Of a stretch of 64,000 nucleotides of DNA, positions 55,391 to 64,000 are shown one piece after another. Location: NCBI RefSeq assembly GCF_025024155.1, contig NW_026251710.1, forward strand, positions 496,001 through 560,000, given 5' to 3'. The translations under genes and the position numbers were made by a program. The notes under the pieces were generated by a model, which saw only the letters and a program-made list of their open reading frames with translations, searched no databases and had not been told where the DNA came from. The DNA is from Gamsiella multidivaricata (Eukaryota; Mortierellomycota; Mortierellomycetes; Mortierellales; Mortierellaceae). The first letter of the stretch is position 1. The number at the start of each line of letters is the position of its first letter.

Positions 55391-56122
55391 TCACTGCAAC
55401 TTTTCAGCCTGAGAGAGTAAGCAGCCGTTTTTCAACTTTTCTTCTCTCTCGCTATATCTGTCTGTGAGGAATTCTGTCTGGGGCCTCAAGAGAAGCGTGA
55501 ACTTGAACAGCTCTTCCGCAACATCGACAACACGCTGGCGCAGATCACTCGGCTTCATTCGATCATCTTCATTGAACTCTGTCCAGGCCTTGGGTACGGA
55601 CGACTGGTTCGGAATCGTAAACATGCGCATCCACCTCCCCAGGATTCGGAGCGTGTTGACAGTGTTGAAACTTTGCGAGCCGCCGGACACCTGCGCAATC
55701 GCCAGTGTCCTGCCTTGCGTTGGCCTGACCGAGCCTAGAGACAATGGGATCCAGTCGATTTGGTTCTTGAAGGCAGCTGTGACATTGCCGTGCTGCTCAG
55801 GAGACACCCAGACGTGTGCGTGGGACCACTGGCTGAGCTCACGCAGCTCTTGGACCTTGGGATGATTCTCGGACACGCCGTCCTTGACTGGGAGGCCCGT
55901 AGGGTCAAACACGCGGACATCAGCACCCAATCGGTCAAGGATCCTGGCGAATTCGTACGCGAGCAGACGGGAGAAGGATCGCTCTCGCAAGGAGCCATAG
56001 AGAACTAAGACGTTGATCGGGGCATGGTTCTTTCCGTACTCTTGGAGCGCAGAAAGGTTGAGATTGGCGACCCAATCGTCCGCGGCGTTCTTGAGAGCAC
56101 GATATGGTTTATAGCGCAGCAT
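55391..56122 (-). CDS. arsH: ArsH, NADPH-dependent FMN reductase for organoarsenical detoxification
   Basis: Intronless 243-residue flavodoxin-fold protein. The FMN-phosphate loop is [12 protein letters not shown] (about residues 41-52). ArsH hallmarks are present: [56 protein letters not shown] and [22 protein letters not shown]. Characterised ArsH proteins oxidise trivalent organoarsenicals or act as azo/quinone reductases with FMN and NADPH. An ATG 105 nt upstream is in frame (56227), but a TATATAA lies only about 8-14 bp before it (56235-56241). Transcripts should therefore start inside the Ser/Leu-rich extension, and the ATG at 56122 ([10 protein letters not shown]) is the likely start. 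Its place next to ArsC fixes the role. Confidence 0.94.
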   Translation of the reverse strand: MLRYKPYRALKNAADDWVANLNLSALQEYGKNHAPINVLVLYGSLRERSFSRLLAYEFARILDRLGADVRVFDPTGLPVKDGVSENHPKVQELRELSQWSHAHVWVSPEQHGNVTAAFKNQIDWIPLSLGSVRPTQGRTLAIAQVSGGSQSFNTVNTLRILGRWMRMFTIPNQSSVPKAWTEFNEDDRMKPSDLRQRVVDVAEELFKFTLLLRPQTEFLTDRYSEREEKLKNGCLLSQAEKLQ

Positions 56123-56234
56123 GATAGGAGATAATGATGGTGATAGAGTGAAGAGAAGAAGAAGAGAAGATGATGATGAGAAATGGAAACAGTGAGAGGA
56201 AACGAAGGAGAGGATGGTGGGAGACATGGCAGCT

Positions 56235-56241
56235 TATATAT
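56235..56241 (-). promoter_or_regulatory. TATA box of arsH
   Basis: On the minus strand TATATAA lies 113 bp before the chosen ATG at 56122 and only 8 bp before the upstream in-frame ATG, which argues against use of that upstream codon. Confidence 0.55.
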
Positions 56242-57071
56242 GCTCTATCTAAACTTTAAAGGGGAATAATACCACCTTTTAGTGAATGATGGTTACATCG
56301 AGCGAAGGTGGACCTTTCGAGTACCGCATGGGTTCAGGAACGCCGACCAGTCTTTAAGCGAAGTGTCCATCGAATCGAAGTGGTTCCATCTTTTCTTCTT
56401 TTTCAGTCGGTCCGCTTATGACCAAACTAGCAGAATAGTGTATTCGAAAGGTGAGTGCTTCATGGATATCAAAAGAGAAATCAGTAGTCCCGGAAGGGAA
56501 CCTCGTGCGTGGAGAAGGATCTTTGGGCTTCTATCCCACACAATGAACTGCCATCCTTGGGCAAACCCCAATGTAAAAACAAGGCCTTTCGGTGCAAGGT
56601 TGAGTGAAGCCTCGCATCGCTTCGACAGACCAGTGACAAAATAATTAATGGCAAAACTGAATTAGGTCTCCATGAGCTCTATTGCGCAGCTAGGAATTTT
56701 TACATGGGTTTAATTCAGGTGCCTCGAGATCTCTGTGACCCTGAACGCTATAGTAAACACAGGAATACACGCCAAAAAAAAAACTAACTTTATTATCCTG
56801 ATTCTGCATCGCTTGGTGTGAACAGCTCCCTGACTGAGTTGAGTCCTCATATGTCGATCATTCCTGGGATTTTTTTTCAAAATAAATGTAAAACAACGAT
56901 CTAGCGCACCTTCGACAGGAAGCATGAAGAGATGACTCTGAATAATGAATTGGTACAACAGCAACACCCTCGCCTTTATTATTATCGTCGTATTTCTATG
57001 GCACTACTTCCAAAGACATAAAACCACCATCTGCCGTTCTCCAACCTCAATCCTTACAATGTATTCTTGCC
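56242..57071. other. Intergenic region between arsH and the BAR-SH3 gene
   Basis: A short plus-strand open frame (56282-56644) has no known domain. A and T tracts lie near 56775-56783 and 56869-56883. No supportable gene. Confidence 0.5.
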
Positions 57072-59437
57072 TCAGATCTCCTTAACATAATTGCCTACGT
57101 ATGAGTCGAGTCAAAAAATAAACGATATCTGTCAGCCCAAAGAGTCTCTTCACCCTGCACCAGAACAAATAGCAAGAGAACAACGGACATGGACAAAGAT
57201 TCTTACCTGGGAAAACACCCTGTTTACCGTTCAACTTGCCGGTCCACCAGTCATCCGTGTTCGCAGTCCGCTCCACAAGCTCGATCCGGTCGTCCTGTTT
57301 GAAGCTCAAGTCGCCCTCCTGCTGTGCATCGTAATCGTAAAGCGCGACTACCATTTTGACATTCAACCTCTTGGGTGGAGGAGGTGGTGGGGGCTTCTTA
57401 TTAGCGAGGGACGATTTCCCGGCCTGGAATGCCGTACTCGCAGCTGAAGCTGCTATGGCTCCTGCGACTCCTGTACTGAATGGACTAACGTGGATATGCA
57501 CATTGGGTCCACCTCGCGGAGCTGCAGGAGCTGGAGCGACAGCAGCAGGTTGCGGTGCTGAATAGGCTGGTGGTGGCGATGCGTCCTGAGTCGACTTGGC
57601 TTGCCATGGCCTTGGTGTAGGGGCGGTCGCGCCGGCTGCTTGCCATGGTTTAGGTGCTGATGCTGGAGGCGCTGGTGCTGTGGGTGCTGCAGTACGAGAT
57701 GTGCCCGCAGTAGCTGGTTGCCATGACTTTGGAGCCGTTTGGGGTGCTGACGCCTGGTGCTGCTGCCACGGCTTGGCTGTTGTTGCCGCCTGCCAAGGCT
57801 TTGTTGCTGGGGGTGCTGGGGGTGAATGGGACTTTGCTTCTCCCACAGATGCGCTTGAGCCTCCATACGACCTTGGGGTCCCATAGGCGCTTCCTGTAGG
57901 GCTGGTTTCAGGAGATGGTCTGCCGTATTTGCTGGCATAGGCTGTAATCCAAAAGTGAGATCAACATTAGCAGCTCATACATAAGATGATGCAGTTATAG
58001 GCGAGGTGGCATCAAAGAGAAAATTCCTTACAAGTTGTAATGGCCCGTTTGGTAATAATTTCAACCCCCTCCAGAGTGGGCGCAATGTCGCCCTTGCGAG
58101 CCTCGTATCCTTGAATGATGTCCATGGTTAAGTCGTAATATCCACTTCTGGAGAGAGGGTCGATGCGATCCAGAAGAATATTGTAAATGCGGAGCTGCAG
58201 GAAAAAAAACGAGTAGAAGACGGGTTCCATCAGCTGCGTTCGCAGCCAAAAGTAGCCAGGTAGTTCTTCCTTCAACAAGTTGTTCAACCCTTCATAATCC
58301 GCTGTCGCAACTTCCAATTGAGATTCGAGCTAACAAGATCAAGAAAGAAAGAAAAAGTAAGTATCGCGAAGTAAAAAGGATCGTCCCAAAAGGTGCTAGT
58401 GGTTGAACCAGAGCCGTACCTTGAAGATCTGCTTTTCGTCGCTCAGCGTTCTCTCCTTTTTATCCTGGAGTTTTTTCAACGAGATCCTGAAGCGATCATA
58501 GTCAACCAACTTGTGGTCACGCTTAACGATAGTCTTCCGGATCATCTTCATCAGGTTCTGCATTTCTGTCAACGGAGTCACGACTGAGGCCTCCAGTTTG
58601 TCCTGTACAGCGAATATAGATAAAATTGCAGGTCAGGGACCCATTGATACTCCTGAAATATGTATGTTTCTTTAGGAGGCATGGAAGAAAGACGTACCAC
58701 CTCAGGTAAGAGAATATCCCTGATCTCCCGCATGACCGCTTGGAAATCGTCTACGGCCTGAACAGACTCTGGTGCGGTCTGGATACGGCGTGGGGTGACC
58801 TCGCCAATCGGCTCGCCCAGAGATGGGTCATAGATCTCTGCGAGGACGATGCCGAATTCCGCCTGATGATTAAGGAGTGCTAACACACGATACAGAGCAA
58901 TCGCAAAAGGCTGTGAGCGGGAGATGAATTCATTAAGAACGTACAGGAAGCAGTTGACGAGAGCAGGACTCTGTTGCCGTACCTGTAACACTGTCGCGGT
59001 ATTTGCACACATCGCCTAAGAGAGTAGCTGTTGTCTTTTCACAGGCTGTGAACTTGTCGTTCATGTCCTTGAACTCATAGTCGGTTGTTGCTAGTGAGAG
59101 ATATCAGAACTGGATGTGAATACACAGACCCAATGGACTAAAGAAACCAGGTGGGCTGTGCCGCCTGATATAATTCTATTTTCTTCCTCTGGCATTCGAG
59201 AGCAGGAGAGGAGAATACGTACAATCGCGGATACCGGTCTTTGTGGACAAGGTATGAGGAAGTCGGGAAACTGCCTTAGTGAGTCCCTTCCTGTTGATTG
59301 AAACGGCAACAAAAGAAAGAGAGGAAGGCCAAGAGTCAGGACCGACTGAACAGTTGATAACTACTGTGCCCCACTCCTTCGAGAAGTGCGCCAGAAACTA
59401 AAAATTAAGAGGAGAGGACAAGGACGAACCAGCTCAT
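57072..59437 (-). CDS. BAR-SH3 domain protein (Rvs167/Hob1 amphiphysin family)
   Basis: Membrane-curving endocytic and actin-linked protein. Eight minus-strand exons fit in phase: 59430-59437, 59223-59290, 58983-59090, 58698-58879, 58420-58602, 58032-58329, 57207-57941 and 57072-57094, giving 534 residues. The first coding exon is only 8 nt; the splice yields MSWKGLTKAVSRLP, the N-terminal amphipathic helix of the family. The BAR domain (about 20-285) includes YRDSVTALLNHQAEFGIV, IRKTIVKRDHKLVDYDRF and EPVFYSFFFLQLRIYNILLD. A Pro/Ala/Trp-rich linker repeats KPWQ/RPWQ/KSWQ. A C-terminal SH3 follows (VALYDYDAQQEGDLSF, DDWWTGKLNGKQGVFP) and is closed by the 23-nt last exon GNYVKEI. Rvs167-like rather than Rvs161-like because of the SH3. 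Confidence 0.94.
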
Positions 59438-60800
59438 GTCGACGGGGTCTGCAAAAGGATTAGATGGAGGAGTAAGGAAGTTGGCAGGGGAGGGGAAGAG
59501 GCTGTAGGTGGAGTTGGGCCGTCAATGGGAGTTCGAGAGGATGGAATCAAAGGGATGAGGAGGCAGATGTGGGGAGGCCTTGTTGGTGATAGACTCGCCC
59601 GCAGTCTCTCCCCTCGAGTCACGTCACTCACACGGGCTTGAACGCGTTCTTTTTTCCGCACTGCTCCACCTCCAGAGAGCATCTGGAATCCATGGCTGCA
59701 GGTCCTTTGGGTTCCTTGGGCGCCTTCCTTTGCCACTGTTCTCAGAGGGCAGCTGCAGATACCATATATGGTATTTGCCAATCGAGGCTGACGCTCAATT
59801 ACCCACAAGCAAACTGCAGTATGAGTCAATTGGGAATGACGGTCTGTTGCCATCGCTGATGAATTTCATTGTTCTTTGCCACTATCTCCCCTTCCTTCAA
59901 CTCTTATTCTCCTTCCATCCATCATTCCTCCCTCCATCATCCCTTTCTTCAATTCTTGCTCCCATTTGCCGTCATCTCCTTCCCGGTCTCTTGAGTATCT
60001 GATTCTCTTTTCTTAATATGTCGTCGCTTTCTAGTTCCATTGCTCCTATCGCGTCTGTGAGGGTGAGATCGGCAGCCATCTTGGCTGTCTATCAATACGG
60101 GTGCGGACTTTCAGCCTCTGTCCAGGAGTTCTCTGCGCCTGGTTACGTTCATTGTCGCTCATCTGATGCCTCACAAGATCCGGGCAGAGAAGGGAACTGC
60201 TTTTTTCGTTGTTGCTTGTTCCTGGCATATTAACCTTAATTTATTTTGAGGTTGGCTTTGTTAGGATGAAGTCGTTTAAAGAGTTTGTTATTTCAGATCT
60301 CCACGGGCATCCCACCTTCGAGAAGATGTATAGCTGCTTTACAGCATATATCGGTCGCGAACGTCGCTTTGAAAACAATGCAGCACAGACATATGCACTC
60401 GACATGGATCGATGTCGAGAGGAGTTCAATGAACTGTTATTGCAGGAGACAAAGAGTTTGTTGCGTGTATCGGCAGGCACCATTATAAATACAACCATAC
60501 TGGATCATACTGTCCGTAAGAGCAAGCATCTATTGCGATGACAAAAAATGCGTTGTTTCAGGAGTGTTTGATCATGTGTTTACTGTCTACTTGTCTCCAG
60601 CTGAATAGATAGTTTGCAAGGTCTAGACAATGCAGTGCGGAACAGTAAGGCTTCAATGAAAATGATGACTTGAATGAGGATATAGATGTGTTCCTAGTAT
60701 TTTCATTTGTACCCTTTTGGATTCATAGATTCTCCGGCGCCAATGCTCTCTGCCGACTGTGAGACGAGAACCCACCCAACCATCGACGTGTCTCAACCTA
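59438..60800. other. Promoter of the BAR-SH3 gene and unassigned open frames
   Basis: A short plus-strand frame at 60018-60233 and another at 60209-60541 (containing PTFEKMYSCFTAYIGRERRF and EFNELLLQETKSLLRVSAGT) could be 5' exons of the decayed gene that follows. I recognise no domain. The rest is T/C-rich promoter DNA. Confidence 0.4.
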
Positions 60801-62174
60801 CTCGTCGCCACAGAGTTTCTCTTTGAGTCCGAGGAGCCCCACAGTACGGCAAATGCCGCTCAAGAACGTTTTTCTCGTTGATGATAACCCAGAGGAGTTG
60901 CCTGCATTGAAAGAGAATAAAAGACAGCAAGGAGGTGTGTTGAATGCCGGCTGCGTTTTGCAAAATCCTGTGCATTGGATCACAGGTGCTGACTATTCTT
61001 TCCAATGATAGATATAGCACATTTCTCTGTTCTCAATCAACCAACTACTTGGCGATTTGGAGGAGTCGATCTTTTGTCAAAGTTTACGGAGTTCAGAAGT
61101 CTAAACCAAGGGCCGTTCGCTCTGGCTCGGGACGGGATTGCTGATCTCTCATTGGGCTCGACGTTTCTAAGGTTCCTGTCGCCAACTGAAGTAAAGCTCG
61201 CGACGGAAACCATTTTCCCTTGCAGCACGGCCGACACGGTATGGCCTACGTTTGATGGCGTTTGCTCCCGAGTCTTTGGTTCGAATGGATCATATGACGA
61301 CGTCGCGCGGGCTCTGAAAACTGAAGATATTGAAGAACCCGTTGTCGCTTATTTTCAGGGAATTATCTATTCCTAATAAGTTTTAACAGCTCCCTGAAGT
61401 GGTTATGCTCACTGTAACAGTCAATATGAGATTTTTAATTCGCATTTTTATATTAGTTCGCACTACTTTGCTTTCCATGATCAGATTCCAAAGGATGTAA
61501 ATGAACGCGGAGGCTTTGGCGATTTTACTTGGTCATTCATCCGGGGAGCTCTGACCTTGGTCAGGATCGAATCTCGGCATTTCGAAAGCCCGGTGACAGG
61601 AATCAAGGACCGAAAAAACTTTGGCCGAGATCCTCTTGTGGACGCCGAAGAGCAAGCGCATATGGCAGATGGAGTTGCTTTCGTTAGGACACATCAACTT
61701 TATCTGGCCGAGGCAACACTTGTTTATGACGGGAAAGCCGAGAAGAGGTGCAAGGATGTGTTCAAACTGACGCGTGATATGAGGGACTCTTGGATCGCAC
61801 AGGTGAGGTCTATTAGTCGTGATGCCATACCTCCTCGAGGGTTGACTGTCTTTGGCTCGACATCGTTTGAAGACCAGAACAAGTTTTACGCTATGGATTT
61901 CTCAGGCACTTTTTGACTGAATCAAGTTCACTCTATGGTTGTGCCTTTGCGGAAAGCGCAGTTCGCTCAAAAAATGCAGTCTTGTGTGAACAGCTGCTTG
62001 CAGTTTGCTCTTTTGATAATGGGTGAGTTGGAGAGGAGAAATGACGTGAGAGAAAGCACTCCCAAGGAGCGTGTGGATTTGTTTTTGGCTTGCGACTCTA
62101 TTGCACTAACGAGGAGCACTCCCGTGAAAGAGACAAAAAAAAGAAGGGCCAGTTGGTTGTTGCCGTTTAAGTAA
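60801..62174 (+). pseudogene. Decayed gene of an unrecognised family
   Basis: Plus-strand frames in a consistent order encode a long protein now broken. 60823-61008 reads VFLVDDNPEELPALKENK and LNAGCVLQNPVHWITG. A shift of frame near 61000 leads into 61005-61376 (HFSVLNQPTTWRFGGVDL, IADLSLGSTFLRFLSP). Non-coding DNA or an intron follows, and then about 61457-61916 (HYFAFHDQIPKDV, RGGFGDFTWSFIRGALTLV, RDSWIAQVRSISRDAIPPRG). The last block ends GTF followed by an in-frame TGA (61914-61916). It continues in the same frame as LNQVHSMVVPLRKAQFAQ to 62174. I do not recognise the family; no catalytic motif is evident. The combination of frameshift and nonsense codon in otherwise protein-like sequence supports a recent pseudogene, perhaps of a multicopy accessory family. 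Confidence 0.5.
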
Positions 62175-62758
62175 CAGAACGCGTCAAAGATTTCATCTCT
62201 GAGGTCCACATATCCGGCGCGCACTATAACTCCACATGTCCTGAGGGCATTATACTACTGAAGTCGCGTGACCTTCGATAACTCCTAGCGCGATCTGACC
62301 ATGATGCCAAACAGCCATTGGGATACTTTCTTCTGGCCTGCCTACTAAGATGACTGTTACAAACCATATTCAGGACCATAGCTATATAAGACCAGTAATA
62401 AAACTGATAGGAGCCTCAGTAATAAACACATCTTGAAAACCACCTTGATCCTGACCGAGACTCTCTTGACTCTTCCACAACCTTGGCTTTGTTACACCTA
62501 CATACTTCATGTGCTTTCTATTGCAGAGTCGCATTTTGGCAATACGATACATTTCTGGTCTGAGTCTGGATATGAGGAGAGCCAGAATGTATCTACATGT
62601 ACACATGGCCGGAGGTTCATGCAGCTCAAGATAAAACCGAATAAAGCCATATTTTGTTCTCATTGTCCTTTGAAAAGAAGCATTGATTGTGGAGTACGAA
62701 CGTTTGACGAAGTACTGATTAAGATTGTCGCAGGTGCTTAACAAAAGAGATGCGTTCT
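62175..62758. other. Intergenic region downstream of the decayed gene
   Basis: Overlapping short open frames on both strands at 62382-62744 show no recognisable domain. Nothing else seen. Confidence 0.5.
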
Positions 62759-63598
62759 TTAATGCTTCATAGAGATCCCTAACGCATGTGGAAGGCCAGC
62801 GCGAGAATTAATCGGAAAAAGCCGCTCCATACACCAATGGTGGTAGTAACAGTATGTTTCATGCGTCCCGCATTCAACAGATCGACCTTGACACAGAGAT
62901 TTATTCGGTGCCAAATAGTAGGTGTCCAGCTTTTTGCGGCTCCTGTCAATGAGGTCCCATGGTGTGTCATTGTGCGCTCGGATACCGACAGCATCTCCGA
63001 AAGCGCTTCTGGCTGCCTCAAGTGCAGCATTTTCCAGAATGGGTTCCGAGTGGACGCTGAAAAGCTTGCAGCGACAGGATCTGCAGAGGCGAATCACGCT
63101 TTGGCATTGCTCTCGATCCGGTTCGATGTTTCTGTTATTAGGTTTTGCTGGATCGACTGTGTCTGGCCACTCCAGGACCGGAAGAGGTATGGCGCCGAAG
63201 TCTTGAAGATTCCATAGAGGCCTTGAAAAGGTTGAACAACCCTCACAGATGTGGTAGCTGAGAGCAAATATGTATTGCATGTAGGTCTTGTAGAGTGGAG
63301 TGCCAGGAAGACGGCGGAATAGATTTAGCAATCCTGTACCAGCCAGCCGCATATAATAGGAGTGCCAAACTTTCAAGCTCGCAACCAGCTCATAGAGCGA
63401 CCGACTGGCCCGAGAAAGGCGAGAAAGTTGAGAGGGATAGAGATAGGAGCAGATTTTTTCCCATACTTCTGCTGGTACACGCTTGTCGACGCAGAGTTGT
63501 TGTCTCGCTACTTGAAGCTGCTGCAACCAGTCTGTCAATGTTAGTTCACAACAGGACGACTCCGTTTCTGGGTAGCTCATGGATTGCGTGGGTAGCAA
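62759..63598 (-). CDS. F-box protein with Cys-rich C-terminal region
   Basis: Probable substrate receptor of an SCF ubiquitin ligase. Single exon of 279 residues. The F-box covers about 40-82 (RVPAEVWEKICSYLYPSQL then RLSRASRSLYELVASLKVW). The region behind it has two cysteine pairs typical of fungal F-box proteins of this type: CEGC (ICEGCSTFSRPLW) and a CRSC-type pair (VIRLCRSCRCKLF). A His/Cys/Tyr-rich end (THETYCYYHHWCMERLF) follows. These may bind zinc. An alternative start is Met-7. The substrate is unknown. It sits at the edge of the accessory region without a functional neighbour. Confidence 0.78.
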   Translation of the reverse strand: MLPTQSMSYPETESSCCELTLTDWLQQLQVARQQLCVDKRVPAEVWEKICSYLYPSQLSRLSRASRSLYELVASLKVWHSYYMRLAGTGLLNLFRRLPGTPLYKTYMQYIFALSYHICEGCSTFSRPLWNLQDFGAIPLPVLEWPDTVDPAKPNNRNIEPDREQCQSVIRLCRSCRCKLFSVHSEPILENAALEAARSAFGDAVGIRAHNDTPWDLIDRSRKKLDTYYLAPNKSLCQGRSVECGTHETYCYYHHWCMERLFPINSRAGLPHALGISMKH

Positions 63599-64000
63599 AA
63601 GTGAGAAAACATATGCTGGTTCAATAAAAGATAGAGAAACGAAAGAGAAATGAAAGAGAAGACAGAGAAACGAAAGAGAGGATAGAGAAACGAAAGAGAA
63701 TTATGCGCATGGAAATAGAGTGTTACTGTTTATATGAGTACCCCACCCCATCCAAGACTGAACAGATGGCCGCAGAGGACGCACTGAGTGGCCCAGGGGC
63801 GGGTTCTTGTCGTCCTCCCATATCAAACCAGGAGTACATGCAGAACAAAGAACAAACGCGTCCAATGAGGACAGTCCTCTTTGCAATTATAGAGCGGGCG
63901 TTTTGCTCGCGTCAATTGCTCCAATGGCCCGTTCGAAGAAATTGCTCGTCCTATAAGAGTCTTCTGCGCGTCCTTACTCATTCCTTTCCTCATCAACCCA
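63599..64000. other. Right-edge promoter region with short repeats
   Basis: Upstream of the F-box gene. GATAGAGAAACGAAAGAGA-type units repeat about three times at 63630-63700. The final 300 bp contain no recognisable gene. Confidence 0.55.

Noticed and set aside
56123..56227. Upstream in-frame ATG of arsH giving a Ser/Leu-rich N-terminal extension
   Set aside because: A TATA box lies only 8 bp before that ATG, and the family N-terminus begins at the downstream ATG.
1..64000. Repeated ACGCGT (MluI box) sites suggesting MBF-type cell-cycle control
   Set aside because: Those noticed are roughly what chance predicts for a 6-mer in 64 kb, and they are not concentrated at gene starts.

Overview
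The window is nuclear DNA of a filamentous fungus. Genes are dense and sit on both strands. They are broken by short GT-AG introns (mostly 90-160 bp, a few GC-AG), and intergenic DNA is rich in homopolymers and microsatellites. The gene set includes a Chs3-type chitin synthase, a signalling-mucin-like protein, a BAR-SH3 protein and biotin-protein ligase, together with a bacterial-style arsenate reductase. Gene style points to an early-diverging lineage, probably Mortierellomycotina. That placement is inference, not proof.

Layout. 1-2321: C-terminal half of the MutY DNA glycosylase and, 90 bp downstream, a CZIB/DUF866 zinc protein whose first coding exon appears to be the ATG alone. 3403-7039: a head-to-head pair of mitochondrial genes, MPP-beta (minus) and the SDH4 membrane anchor (plus), sharing about 300 bp of promoter. 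8570-13600: two co-directional paralogous single-pass membrane proteins with C-terminal PPxY motifs (RCR-like, likely Rsp5/Nedd4 clients or adaptors). 14129-17176: a Msb2-like signalling mucin. 20371-22599: biotin-protein ligase. 24797-26722: an AT-hook nuclear protein carrying four clustered SUMO consensus sites. 27.5-30.4 kb: an accessory island with a decayed PIF/Harbinger transposase and a convergent multi-exon coiled-coil gene or genes. 31292-32056: a polyampholytic low-complexity protein. 32547-36672: chitin synthase. 39585-40561: a four-exon BET1 SNARE. 40960-42119: a CHTOP/FOP-like mRNA-export protein. 42821-44986: a Q/N-rich coiled-coil protein. 46282-50197: a large mitochondrial PPR protein. 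50886-51230: a 114-aa orphan. 51663-56122: an arsenic-detoxification cluster (ArsB-like permease, thioredoxin-type ArsC, ArsH). 57072-59437: a BAR-SH3 protein (Rvs167/Hob1). 60.8-62.2 kb: a decayed gene. 62759-63598: an F-box protein. The right edge is promoter or repeat DNA.

Functional themes. Cell-surface and wall genes (mucin, RCR-like pair, chitin synthase) and membrane-traffic genes (BET1, BAR-SH3) are scattered among housekeeping genes. The clearest functional unit is the arsenic cluster: arsenate reduction by ArsC, arsenite or antimonite extrusion by the ArsB-like permease, and oxidation or flavin chemistry on organoarsenicals by ArsH. All splice models were made by eye from donor and acceptor sites, reading phase and family knowledge; no alignment was run.
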